DNA of 19,535 nucleotides, taken from assembly GCF_049671045.1 (NCBI RefSeq), contig NZ_JBATUH010000047.1, positions 1 through 19,535 of the forward strand. Reading direction: 5' to 3'. The notes below the pieces were generated by a model. It had not been told where the DNA came from. It made no database searches and saw nothing but the letters and a program-made list of their open reading frames with translations. Made by a program: the position numbers and the translations under genes. The stretch is from Parvibaculum sp049671045. GTDB lineage: Bacteria; Pseudomonadota; Alphaproteobacteria; Parvibaculales; Parvibaculaceae. Positions 7,579-14,436 of this stretch are shown piece after piece. Each line of letters opens with the position of its first letter. Position 1 is the stretch's first letter.

Positions 7579-8538
7579 TCACCTCGTCGGCGTGGTGAAA
7601 ACCTGGCCTGGATAGATGAGGTCCGGATCGCGGATCTGCTCCTTGTTGGCCTCGTAGATCACCGTGTAGCGGAAACCCGAGCCGTAGAGATCGCGAGCGA
7701 TGTTCCACAGATTGTTGCCGGGCTGAATGACGACCTGGCCCTTACTGAGCGCCTCCAGAACCTTGCCCGGCTCGCCGCGCTCGAAGGGCAGCTCGACGCG
7801 GGCGACGACCTTGCCCGCCTGATCGATCTGGTCGATGCGAAGCGCATATTGTCCGGGCTCGATCGTGGCCGACGGCCTCAGCTCCCAATGGCCCTGCGCA
7901 TTGGCCACCGCATCGCCCACCGGCTTGCCGCCAATATAGACGCGGATCGAGGCGCCGGGATCCGCCTTGCCGGAGATGATGAGATTGCCGCGCTCGTCAT
8001 AGTCGACGGCTTCGAGGACGAGATTGCCCGCATCGGAGGGAACGCCGGGGCCCTGCAGGACGCGGCTCGCCTTACCCGGTTCCGACATGACGACGAGCGC
8101 GGGCTTGTCCTTCTGCTCGGGCACATTGACGGCCACGGACTGGACGCTGTCACGCGTGGAGTCGTCGGGGTTCCGGGCCGTGAGCGTGATGACGATGTCG
8201 CCGGGCTGAAGCGGCTTGTCGAGAACGGCGACCCACTCGCCATTGGCATCGGCCGTCGCGGTGCCAACCACCGCGCCATTCGCCTTGATCTCGACTTCGG
8301 CGCCGGGCAGCGCGCGGCCGGCCACGACGGTCGAGCCATCGCGCTCGACGCGAACGATGTCGAATGTCGGAACGGCCTTGTCCTCGACGGCGGCGCCCGT
8401 CTCCGGCCGGGTCTGCTCGGTCTGCTCCACAGGCGCGGGAGGTGTTTCCCCGCCCTTGTGAAAGAAATAGAAGTATCCCCCGACGAGAAGCGCCAGCACG
8501 ACGGCAATGGCCGCCCCCACCAATCCGGTATTACGCAT
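7579..8538 (-). CDS. membrane-anchored Ig-like/LysM domain protein
   Basis: 319-residue envelope protein. Residues 5-26 form one hydrophobic helix after a short N-terminus, so it is probably anchored in the inner membrane with the rest in the periplasm. A Pro/Glu/Thr-rich linker (about 30-56) precedes two related beta-sandwich (bacterial Ig-like) repeats at about 59-122 and 175-240, aligned by GRALPGAEVEI / GKADPGASIRV and DANGEW / NAQGHW. The C-terminus (about 269-316) is a LysM module: VVIQPGNNLWNIARDLYG, ending IYPGQVFTTP. LysM modules bind GlcNAc-containing glycans such as peptidoglycan. No catalytic domain is visible, so a scaffold role in the cell wall is an inference. ATG 8538 has GAGG a few bases upstream. 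It is divergent from the LOG gene across a 138-base region. Confidence 0.88.
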   Translation of the reverse strand: MRNTGLVGAAIAVVLALLVGGYFYFFHKGGETPPAPVEQTEQTRPETGAAVEDKAVPTFDIVRVERDGSTVVAGRALPGAEVEIKANGAVVGTATADANGEWVAVLDKPLQPGDIVITLTARNPDDSTRDSVQSVAVNVPEQKDKPALVVMSEPGKASRVLQGPGVPSDAGNLVLEAVDYDERGNLIISGKADPGASIRVYIGGKPVGDAVANAQGHWELRPSATIEPGQYALRIDQIDQAGKVVARVELPFERGEPGKVLEALSKGQVVIQPGNNLWNIARDLYGSGFRYTVIYEANKEQIRDPDLIYPGQVFTTPTR

Positions 8539-8571
8539 CGACCTCAGCCCCTTCCCTGATCAGCCGAGCCC

Positions 8572-8590
8572 TTTTCGCATCGCGCGAAAA
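8572..8590. promoter_or_regulatory. inverted repeat 1 in divergent region
   Basis: TTTTCGC (8572-8578) and GCGAAAA (8584-8590) are a perfect 7-bp inverted repeat around the 5-base spacer ATCGC; flanking GCC and GGC extend the symmetry across a small internal loop. It sits 34 bases upstream of the LysM gene start, between two divergent genes, so it could be an operator. It could also form an RNA hairpin. No specific regulator is recognised. Confidence 0.4.
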
Positions 8591-8592
8591 AA

Positions 8593-8617
8593 GGCATGGT
8601 AAATTTCGTACCGTGCC
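8593..8617. promoter_or_regulatory. inverted repeat 2 in divergent region
   Basis: GGCATGGTA (8593-8601) and TACCGTGCC (8609-8617) pair at 8 of 9 positions around a 7-base AT-rich centre (AATTTCG). It lies two bases from the first repeat and 59 bases upstream of the LOG gene start. The size and AT-rich centre suit a dimeric regulator, but this is inferred from symmetry alone. Confidence 0.4.
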
Positions 8618-8676
8618 GGGACGTTTTACCGGCGCGACCGCAAGATTAGCCCCTACCCTGCAAATAAGGCACCACT

Positions 8677-9261
8677 GTGAAGCCCTCTCTTCCCCCGGCC
8701 GGGCGTTCCACCGGCAAGCTCGCAAGCGTCTGCGTCTATTGCGGATCGAGCGCCGGCAACGACCCGGCGCTTCTGGAGGCGGCGGCCGCGTTCGGCAGCA
8801 TTCTCGCCAGGCAGGGCGTCGAGCTTGTCTATGGCGGCGCGAGCATCGGCATCATGGGCGCCGTCGCCAAGGCCGTCCTCGCCGATGGCGGGCGGGTGAC
8901 CGGCGTCATCCCCGAATTCCTCACCAAGGTCGAGGTGCAGCTCGGCACTGTGAGCGAACTCATCGTCACCGACAGCATGCACAGCCGCAAGCGGGTCATG
9001 TTCGAGCGCTCGGATGCTTTCGTCGCGCTGCCTGGCGGCATCGGCACGCTGGAGGAAGTTGTGGAGATGCTGACCTGGGCGCAACTCGGCCGCCATACCC
9101 GGCCGATCATCCTCGCCAATCTCAACGGCTTCTGGGACCCGCTGGTCGAACTTTTCGACCACATCATCAAGTCGGGCTTCGCGCGCTCGAACATTCGCGG
9201 CATCTATGCCGTGGTCGACAAGGTGGAAGATATTCTGCCGCGCATCGAGGCGGCCCTATGA
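8677..9261 (+). CDS. LOG-family protein (cytokinin riboside 5'-monophosphate phosphoribohydrolase-like, TIGR00730)
   Basis: 194-residue cytosolic Rossmann-fold protein. Characterised LOG enzymes cleave the N-glycosidic bond of (N6-substituted) adenosine 5'-monophosphates, giving a free base and ribose 5-phosphate; the bacterial role is often unknown. Seen: the N-terminal VCVYCGSSAG (18-27), VYGGASIGIMG (51-61), MHSRKRVMFE (101-110, phosphate/substrate region) and the family hallmark PGGIGTLEE (119-127). Length is typical. The start is GTG 8677, with AAGG seven bases upstream. The stop overlaps the ATG of the following fucosyltransferase-like gene by 4 bases (ATGA), so translation is probably coupled. 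Confidence 0.93.
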   Translation: MKPSLPPAGRSTGKLASVCVYCGSSAGNDPALLEAAAAFGSILARQGVELVYGGASIGIMGAVAKAVLADGGRVTGVIPEFLTKVEVQLGTVSELIVTDSMHSRKRVMFERSDAFVALPGGIGTLEEVVEMLTWAQLGRHTRPIILANLNGFWDPLVELFDHIIKSGFARSNIRGIYAVVDKVEDILPRIEAAL

Positions 9262-10136
9262 CCTCGATGCGACCCGGCAGGGCTGCCCTCTTCACCGCGG
9301 ATGGACGCCTGGGCAACCAGCTCTTTCAGGCTGCGTTTCTCGACAGCGTGCTCAAGGAAGGCGACCGGCTCCTGACCCTCGGCATGGAAGACCTGCTCGC
9401 AGGCTTTGTCTGGGATCGCTACCGGCTTACGAACATCCGCAACACGCGCGCCCGGCGTCACTTCAAGAGGCTGTTGCGCCTGCTCGGCCGCGCTGCCGTG
9501 AACCTTCACCTCGTTACCGGCTACCGGCAAAGGAAGCAACGCTTCGAGGCGGCGGGAGAGGCCTATCGCCTCGCGGGCGACAAGGTCGAGCGGCGACAGG
9601 GCCTCTTCGACCCGCTCGTCTATATCGACAAGGGATATTTCCAGAGCGCTGCCTATGCGAGCCACGCGACCTTCCGCCTCGCGGAGCCGCATCTTGCGAG
9701 GCCGCGCACCTTCATGGCTGCCTTGCCGCCAGGCCCCCGCGCCTTCGTCCATGTCAGGCGCGGCGACTACAAGAGCTGGCGCATATTCGGCCGATCGCCG
9801 CTGCTCGATCTCGACTATTTCCGGCGTGGCGTCTCTCTCATCCGCAATGCGGCGCCGGACACGCAATTCATTCTCCTCAGCGACGAGATCGCGTCCGTCT
9901 CGCCGCAGTTTCCCGGCATACATGTTTTCCATGGCGCCAGTGTCTATGAGGATTTCGGGCTCATGACGCTTTGCGACGGCGGCATCGTCTCGAACAGCAC
10001 GCTTTCATGGTGGGGCGGATATTTCTGCGGCCGCAAGCTCCCCATCGTTTCGCCGAAGGGATGGCTCGCACCCGGCCTCGGCTTCGAATACCCAGCCGGT
10101 ATCACCGCCGAATGGATGACGCCGATCGAACCCTGA
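9258..10136 (+). CDS. GT11 alpha-1,2-fucosyltransferase-like glycosyltransferase
   Basis: 292 residues. Family GT11 enzymes transfer fucose from GDP-fucose in alpha-1,2 linkage to cell-surface glycans. Hallmarks seen: GRLGNQLFQ at 16-24, GYFQS at 126-130, HVRRGDY at 165-171 (GDP-fucose-binding HxRRxD-like motif), LLSDE near 206-210, and EDFGLMTLCDGGIVSNSTLSWWGGY at 231-255. No signal peptide, so cytosolic or peripheral, as expected of an enzyme acting on lipid-linked glycans. No GDP-fucose synthesis gene or polysaccharide cluster is visible nearby. The start ATG 9258 overlaps the LOG stop; an in-frame ATG at 9267 is an alternative. It ends 8 bases before the convergent rarD stop. Fold and donor class are confident; the acceptor is unknown. 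Confidence 0.92.
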   Translation: MTSMRPGRAALFTADGRLGNQLFQAAFLDSVLKEGDRLLTLGMEDLLAGFVWDRYRLTNIRNTRARRHFKRLLRLLGRAAVNLHLVTGYRQRKQRFEAAGEAYRLAGDKVERRQGLFDPLVYIDKGYFQSAAYASHATFRLAEPHLARPRTFMAALPPGPRAFVHVRRGDYKSWRIFGRSPLLDLDYFRRGVSLIRNAAPDTQFILLSDEIASVSPQFPGIHVFHGASVYEDFGLMTLCDGGIVSNSTLSWWGGYFCGRKLPIVSPKGWLAPGLGFEYPAGITAEWMTPIEP

Positions 10137-10144
10137 GTGTTGGA

Positions 10145-11077
10145 TCAGGCCACGGCGCCCACGCGGCGCAATTCGCGCTCGCGCCGCCACGTATCGGCGC
10201 TGAAGATCGCAAGCCCCGCCCAGATCAAGGCGAAGGTCACCATCTGTCCCTGCCCGAGAGGTTCGTCATAAAGCCAGACGGCGATCGCGAAGGACATGGT
10301 CGGCACGAGATATTGCAGCAGGCCGAGCGTCGTCAGGCGGATGCGCTGCGCGCCGAAGGTGAAGAGCAGCAGAGGCACGGTCGTCATGGGCCCCGTCGCC
10401 GCCAGCAGAAGATCGGTGAGCCAGTCGCCATTGCCGAAGCCCGATCCGCCATGCGCGGAAACGTAGAAGAGATAGGCGGCGGCAATGGGCGCCAGCGCCA
10501 GCACCTCGATGAAGAGCCCGGCCAGCGCCTCGACGCGGGTGATCTTCCGCAGATAGCCATAGCCCGCGAAACTCACAGCGAGATAGATCGAGATCCACGG
10601 CAGGAAACCGAGCGAGAAGGTGAAGTAGATGACGCCGAGCGTCGCAAGCGCCATGGCGACGATTTGTGGGCGCGTCAGCCGCTCGCCGAGAAGCACGACG
10701 CCTGCGAGAACGCTCATCAGCGGATTGATGAAATAGCCGAGGCTCGTTTCGAGGATGCGGCCGGAATTCACGGCCCAGATGAAGAGAAACCAGTTCGAGC
10801 CGAGAATGAAACCCGTCATGGCGAGCGTCGCGAGCTTGCGCCGGTCGCGCAGCAGTTCCGCGAAATGCGCGCTCCGGCGCAAGCCGAAGATCAGGAGCGC
10901 GATGAGGCCCACGCTCCAGAGCGTGCGGTGCGCGAGGATTTCAAACGGCACCACATGCTCGAGCTGCTTGTAGAAGATGACGGAGAGCCCCCAGATCACA
11001 TAGCCCGCGCCGGTCGCGAGAACGCCCAGCGTCACCTCGCGCCGGGCATCGTTCTCGGTCTGCGCAATCTCGGACAT
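10145..11077 (-). CDS. rarD: RarD-type EamA/DMT-family permease
   Basis: 310-residue inner-membrane protein of the drug/metabolite transporter superfamily with about ten hydrophobic helices. RarD-like features include the N-terminal GVLATGAGYVIWGLSVIFYKQL (about 18-39), FEILAHRTLWSV (about 45-56), a mid-protein GSNWFLFIWAVNSGRILETSLGYFINPL (about 93-120) and a C-terminal LLQYLVPTMSFAIAVWLYDEPL. The substrate of the RarD group is not established. It lies 74 bases downstream of cimA on the same strand with a hairpin between, so it may be a poorly expressed tail of that transcript or have its own promoter. The Shine-Dalgarno is weak (GGAA about 13 bases upstream; GGAGG is too far). Confidence 0.93.
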   Translation of the reverse strand: MSEIAQTENDARREVTLGVLATGAGYVIWGLSVIFYKQLEHVVPFEILAHRTLWSVGLIALLIFGLRRSAHFAELLRDRRKLATLAMTGFILGSNWFLFIWAVNSGRILETSLGYFINPLMSVLAGVVLLGERLTRPQIVAMALATLGVIYFTFSLGFLPWISIYLAVSFAGYGYLRKITRVEALAGLFIEVLALAPIAAAYLFYVSAHGGSGFGNGDWLTDLLLAATGPMTTVPLLLFTFGAQRIRLTTLGLLQYLVPTMSFAIAVWLYDEPLGQGQMVTFALIWAGLAIFSADTWRRERELRRVGAVA

Positions 11078-11113
11078 GATGCAGAGTTCCGTTCGCTCCT
11101 CCCGCCAAGCCGG

Positions 11114-11134
11114 CCCGCAGGAACCGCCTGCGGG
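11114..11134 (-). terminator. hairpin between cimA and rarD
   Basis: CCCGCAGG (11114-11121) and CCTGCGGG (11127-11134) form a perfect 8-bp stem with a 5-base loop, 17 bases beyond the cimA stop in the minus direction. No U-tract follows, so it may be a weak terminator or a processing/stability stem between the two genes. Confidence 0.45.
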
Positions 11135-11151
11135 ACACGCGCTCCGTGCGG

Positions 11152-12801
11152 TCAGACGCGAATTTCGGTCTTCCGTGCGGATTTCGACTTGGGCCTCTCG
11201 GGCGCGGGCGCGCCGTCGCGGAGCAGCTTGTAGGTGATGGAATCGAGCAGCGCCTGGAAGGACGCATCCACGATGTTCGGCGATACGCCGACCGTGAACC
11301 AGCGATTGCCCTGGCCGTCCATGCTCTCGATGAGCACGCGGGTGACGGCCTCGGTGCCGCTCGTCAGGATGCGGACCTTGAAGTCGGCGAGCCGCAGATC
11401 GTCGATGAAAGGCGAATATTTGCCGAGGTCCTTGCGCAGCGCCTGATCGAGCGCATTGACGGGGCCGTTGCCCTCGCCCACCGAGATCAGCTTCTCGCCA
11501 TCGACATTGATCTTCACCGTCGCTTCCGACACGGTGACGAGATCGCCCACCGCGTTGTAGCGACGCTCGACGAGGACGCGGAAGGATTCGATGAGGAAAT
11601 ATTCCGGCACCTGGCCGAGAAGGCGCCGCGCGAGCAGCTCGAACGAGGCGCCCGCGCCATCGTAGGAATAGCCCAGAAACTCGCGCTCCTTCACCTCATC
11701 GAGAAGGCGCTGCACGCGCGCATCCTTGGGGTCAATCTCGATGCCCGCGGCTTCGAGCGTGGCGAGGATGTTCGAGCGGCCGGCCTGCGCCGACACGGCG
11801 ATGATGCGCTGATTGCCGACACTTTCCGGCGGCACATGCTCATAAGTCTTCGGGTCCTTGAGGATCGCCGAAACATGGATGCCCGCCTTGGAGGCAAAGG
11901 CCGCCTCGCCCACATAGGGCGCATAGCGGTTCGGCGCGCGGTTCAGCACCTCGTCGAGCGTGCGCGAGACATGCGTGAGCCGCTTGAGATCGTCGCGGCC
12001 GACGCCGATCTCGAAGCGGTCGGCATATTCCTTCTTCAGAAGGAGCGTCGGGATCAGCGACACCATATTGGCGTTGCCGCAGCGCTCGCCGAGCCCGTTG
12101 AGCGTGCCCTGCACCTGGCGGACACCTGCGCGGATGGCGGCGAGCGAGTTCGCCACCGCATTCTCCGTGTCGTTATGCGCGTGGATGCCGAGCCGCTCGC
12201 CCGGCACGCCCGACGCGATGACCTCGCGGACGATGCGCTCCACCTCGTCCGGCAGCGTGCCGCCATTGGTGTCGCAGAGCACGGCCCAGCGCGCGCCCGC
12301 ATCGAGCGCCGTCTTCACACAGGCGAGCGCATAGGCCGGGTTCGCCTTGTAGCCATCGAAGAAATGTTCGCAATCGATCATCGGCTCGCGGCGCTTCGCG
12401 GCGATGGCACCTACGCTGTCGGCGATCGATTCGAGATTTTCCTCATTCGTGATGCCAAGCGCCACGGCGACGTGAAAGTCCCACGACTTGGCGACGAGGC
12501 AGACGGCGTCGGTGTCGGGCTCCAGAACGGCCGCAAGCCCCGGATCGTTCGCCGCGCTGCGGCCGGCGCGCTTCGTCATGCCGAAGGCGGTGAATTTGGC
12601 GCGCTTGAGGACCGGACGGTCGCCGAAGAAGGACGTGTCGGTGGGATTGGCGCCGGGATAACCGCCCTCGATGTAGTCGATGCCAAGCTCATCGAGCAGT
12701 CCGGCGATCAGCCGCTTGTCCTCGACATTGAAGTCGACGCCCTGCGTCTGCGCGCCGTCGCGCAGCGTGGTATCGAAGAGGTATAGGCGCTCTCTGGTCA
12801 T
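11152..12801 (-). CDS. cimA: citramalate synthase
   Basis: Condenses pyruvate with acetyl-CoA to give (R)-citramalate, entering the threonine-independent route to 2-oxobutyrate and isoleucine. 549 residues, matching the TIGR00977 citramalate synthase group. Seen: N-terminal TIM-barrel signature LFDTTLRDGAQTQG (8-21), EGGYPGANPTD (45-55), the metal-binding GIHAHND (205-211) with His207 and His209, and GLGERCGNAN shortly after. The C-terminal third is a LeuA-type allosteric dimerisation domain (about 400-520), the usual site of end-product feedback. The start ATG 12801 has a GGAACGG-like site upstream. A 221-base leader separates it from gltX and contains an isoleucine-rich ORF, consistent with isoleucine control. 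Related LeuA-family enzymes are the main alternative, but the substrate-loop pattern fits CimA. Confidence 0.95.
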   Translation of the reverse strand: MTRERLYLFDTTLRDGAQTQGVDFNVEDKRLIAGLLDELGIDYIEGGYPGANPTDTSFFGDRPVLKRAKFTAFGMTKRAGRSAANDPGLAAVLEPDTDAVCLVAKSWDFHVAVALGITNEENLESIADSVGAIAAKRREPMIDCEHFFDGYKANPAYALACVKTALDAGARWAVLCDTNGGTLPDEVERIVREVIASGVPGERLGIHAHNDTENAVANSLAAIRAGVRQVQGTLNGLGERCGNANMVSLIPTLLLKKEYADRFEIGVGRDDLKRLTHVSRTLDEVLNRAPNRYAPYVGEAAFASKAGIHVSAILKDPKTYEHVPPESVGNQRIIAVSAQAGRSNILATLEAAGIEIDPKDARVQRLLDEVKEREFLGYSYDGAGASFELLARRLLGQVPEYFLIESFRVLVERRYNAVGDLVTVSEATVKINVDGEKLISVGEGNGPVNALDQALRKDLGKYSPFIDDLRLADFKVRILTSGTEAVTRVLIESMDGQGNRWFTVGVSPNIVDASFQALLDSITYKLLRDGAPAPERPKSKSARKTEIRV

Positions 12802-12834
12802 CGCTACCGTTCCGAATAGCGCGGACGACCCCGC

Positions 12835-12911
12835 CTGCCGCGGCCGGACCGTTGTATCTCACAAGGAATTAAAGCGAGCTTGTACGGCGGCGGCAGACGG
12901 ATGTCAGCCGC
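12835..12911 (-). promoter_or_regulatory. attenuator-like competing hairpins upstream of cimA
   Basis: Two mutually exclusive pairings are possible in the minus-strand RNA. First, GCGGC (12911-12907) pairs with GCCGC (12894-12890), continuing across a U-U mismatch into GAC/GUC around the tetraloop AUCC; the leader stop codon lies inside this hairpin. Second, the downstream arm (12896-12885) can instead pair with 12846-12835 at 11 of 12 positions. A ribosome held on the last Ile codons (12918-12913) would cover the first arm and favour the second pairing. I see no terminator with a U-tract, so the effect could be on translation or Rho access. Confidence 0.5.
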
Positions 12912-12990
12912 TAATAATGAGACCCCGAATGATGGCCGGGCGATTCGACGCCGCTTGCCTGAGAACCGGATTCATTCCGGTTGTCCTCAT
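12904..12990 (-). CDS. putative isoleucine-rich leader peptide of cimA
   Basis: A 28-codon ORF in the gltX-cimA gap, ending 102 bases before the cimA start. The C-terminal part reads AIIRGLIISG before TGA: four Ile (codons ATC, ATT, ATT, ATT) and one Leu within ten residues, just before a stable hairpin. Two starts are possible: ATG 12990, or the in-frame ATG 12975, which has AGGA eight bases upstream and gives 23 residues. The placement, size and amino-acid bias match leader peptides that sense charged tRNA in branched-chain amino acid operons, and isoleucine is the end product that should control citramalate synthase. The Ile run uses ATT, whereas neighbouring genes appear to favour ATC. 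A 7-bp stem (12964-12982) surrounds the internal ATG. A chance frame remains possible. Confidence 0.6.
   Translation of the reverse strand: MRTTGMNPVLRQAASNRPAIIRGLIISG
12964..12982 (-). promoter_or_regulatory. small hairpin inside the cimA leader ORF
   Basis: In the minus strand AACCGGA and TCCGGTT form a perfect 7-bp stem around the loop ATGAA, which holds the second possible start codon of the leader peptide. It could present that start codon in a loop or act as an early pause hairpin. Symmetry is seen directly; the role is inferred. Confidence 0.4.
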
Positions 12991-13005
12991 GTCTCGTTTC
13001 ACCGC

Positions 13006-13032
13006 AAAAAAGCTCAAACCCGTCAAAGGGTT
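13006..13032 (-). terminator. possible weak Rho-independent terminator of gltX
   Basis: In the minus strand AACCC and GGGTT form a 5-bp stem with a 6-base loop that includes the gltX stop codon, followed after five bases by six T residues (13011-13006). The stem is short and set back from the U-tract, so termination is probably inefficient. The same stretch contains TTGACG, which could instead be a -35 element for the cimA leader transcript, although no good -10 follows at 16-18 bases. Confidence 0.4.
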
Positions 13033-14369
13033 AGGCCGCGAAGCCGGGCCTCTGCCCGATTTCTGCCGATCAGAGGTAGCAGGTTTTTCAGCTCCGGTCC
13101 ATGGTCGAGCCCGGTGAGCGCCAGCCTGAGCGGCATGAAAAGCGACCTGCCCTTGCGCCCGGTCCGACCCTTCAGCGCCTCCGTCCAGAGGCCCCAGGTC
13201 TCCGTCCCCCAGGACTCGGGCGGCAGCATGGCGGCGGCCTCGGCGGCAAATTCCCCGTCCTCGATCACGGGTTCGACCGGCCCCTCGACGACGCGCGCCC
13301 AGACGGCCACATCGGCGAAGCGGGCGAGATTGGGCTTCACGGCGTCCCAGAAGGCGGGGCCGAGATCGCATTTCGCCGCGGCGAGTCGGCCCATCACCGC
13401 CTCATAGGGCAGCATGTGAAGGAGCGCGGCGTTCACCTTGTCGAGATCGGCCGGGTCGAAGCGGATGTCGGCGCGGCCGAAGTGAGAAATGTCGAAGCCG
13501 GCCGCAAGCTCGCCAAGCGTCAGACGCGGCTCGACCGCATCAGAGGTGCCGAGACGCGCGAGCAGCGAATTGACCGCCATCGGCTCGTAGCCCTCCTCGC
13601 GCAGCGCTCCGAGCGAAAAGGCAGCGTCCTCGCGCTTGGAGAGAGGGCGGCCCTCCGGCCCCTGAAGAAGCGAGTAATGCGCATAGGCAGGAGGCACGGC
13701 GCCGAGCGCGCGGGCGATCTGGATCTGCACGCCCGTATTGGTGATGTGGTCGGCGCCGCGAATGACATGGCTGATCGCGAAGTCGATGTCGTCGACGACG
13801 CTTGGAAGCGTGTAGAGAAAGCGGCCATCCTCGCGGATGAGCACGGGATCGGAAAGCGACCTCGCGTCGATCGCGATGTGCCCCTGAATGAGATCGTCGA
13901 AGGCGGTCTGCTCCCCATCGAGCCTGAAGCGCCAATGCGGGCGGCGGCCCGACGCTTCGAGCGCGCGCTTCTCCTCCTCGCTGAGAGCGAGGGCAGCGCG
14001 GTCGTAAACGGGCGGCTTCTTCTGCGCGAGCTGGCGCTTGCGCTTGCGGTCCAGCTCTTCCGCGGTCTCGTAGCAGGGATAGAGATGGCCGGATGATTTC
14101 AGCCTTTCGGCGGCCGCTTCATAGTCCGCGATGCGGTCGGACTGCCTGGCGAAAATGTCGTGATGAAGCCCGAGCCATGCGAGATCGGTTTCGATGGCGC
14201 GCGCGAACTCCTCGGTCGAACGCTCCGTGTCCGTATCATCGAGGCGGAGCATGAACTTTCCGCCCGCCTTCTTCGCAAAAAGATAGTTGAAGAGCGCGGC
14301 GCGGACATTGCCGACATGGAGCCTGCCGGTCGGGCTCGGCGCGAAGCGGACGATGACGCGATCAGACAT
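13023..14369 (-). CDS. gltX: glutamate-tRNA ligase
   Basis: Class I aminoacyl-tRNA synthetase charging tRNA with glutamate in the cytosol. 448 residues, at the short end for bacterial GltX. Seen: RFAPSPTGRLHVGN at 8-21 (HIGH-type motif, here HVGN), LRLDDTDTERS at 41-51, the catalytic-core segment DDIDFAISHVIRGADHITNT at 193-212, and the KMSKS-equivalent PLSKRED at 242-248, followed by a helical anticodon-binding region. Many alphaproteobacteria carry two gltX genes with different tRNA preferences; which copy this is cannot be told here. ATG 14369 has GGAG about ten bases upstream. It lies 67 bases after nadE on the same strand, probably in one transcript, and is followed by the cimA leader. 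Confidence 0.96.
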   Translation of the reverse strand: MSDRVIVRFAPSPTGRLHVGNVRAALFNYLFAKKAGGKFMLRLDDTDTERSTEEFARAIETDLAWLGLHHDIFARQSDRIADYEAAAERLKSSGHLYPCYETAEELDRKRKRQLAQKKPPVYDRAALALSEEEKRALEASGRRPHWRFRLDGEQTAFDDLIQGHIAIDARSLSDPVLIREDGRFLYTLPSVVDDIDFAISHVIRGADHITNTGVQIQIARALGAVPPAYAHYSLLQGPEGRPLSKREDAAFSLGALREEGYEPMAVNSLLARLGTSDAVEPRLTLGELAAGFDISHFGRADIRFDPADLDKVNAALLHMLPYEAVMGRLAAAKCDLGPAFWDAVKPNLARFADVAVWARVVEGPVEPVIEDGEFAAEAAAMLPPESWGTETWGLWTEALKGRTGRKGRSLFMPLRLALTGLDHGPELKNLLPLIGRNRAEARLRGLTL

Positions 14370-14392
14370 CGAACATCACTCCGGTTTCAGCA

Positions 14393-14425
14393 CGCCCGCC
14401 CAACGGCCGGCGGCATGGGCGAGCG
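14393..14425 (-). other. intercistronic hairpin between nadE and gltX
   Basis: In minus-strand RNA the segment 14425-14416 pairs with 14402-14393 over ten positions (one G-U) around a 13-base GC-rich loop. As no U-tract follows and gltX begins soon after, it is more likely an mRNA processing or stability element than a terminator. It could be chance in GC-rich DNA. Confidence 0.3.
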
Positions 14426-14436
14426 CGGCCTGCATC

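Noticed and set aside
8364..9257. Upstream extension of the fucosyltransferase frame
   Set aside because: It overlaps the LysM and LOG genes in other frames; GT11 homology begins just after ATG 9258.
11146..12786. Plus-strand 546-codon frame opposite cimA
   Set aside because: Mirror of a codon-biased gene; CimA motifs are on the minus strand.
12904..13371. 155-codon minus-strand frame reading through the end of gltX into the leader
   Set aside because: The upstream part lies in a shadow frame of gltX; only the last 28 (or 23) codons are proposed as a leader peptide.
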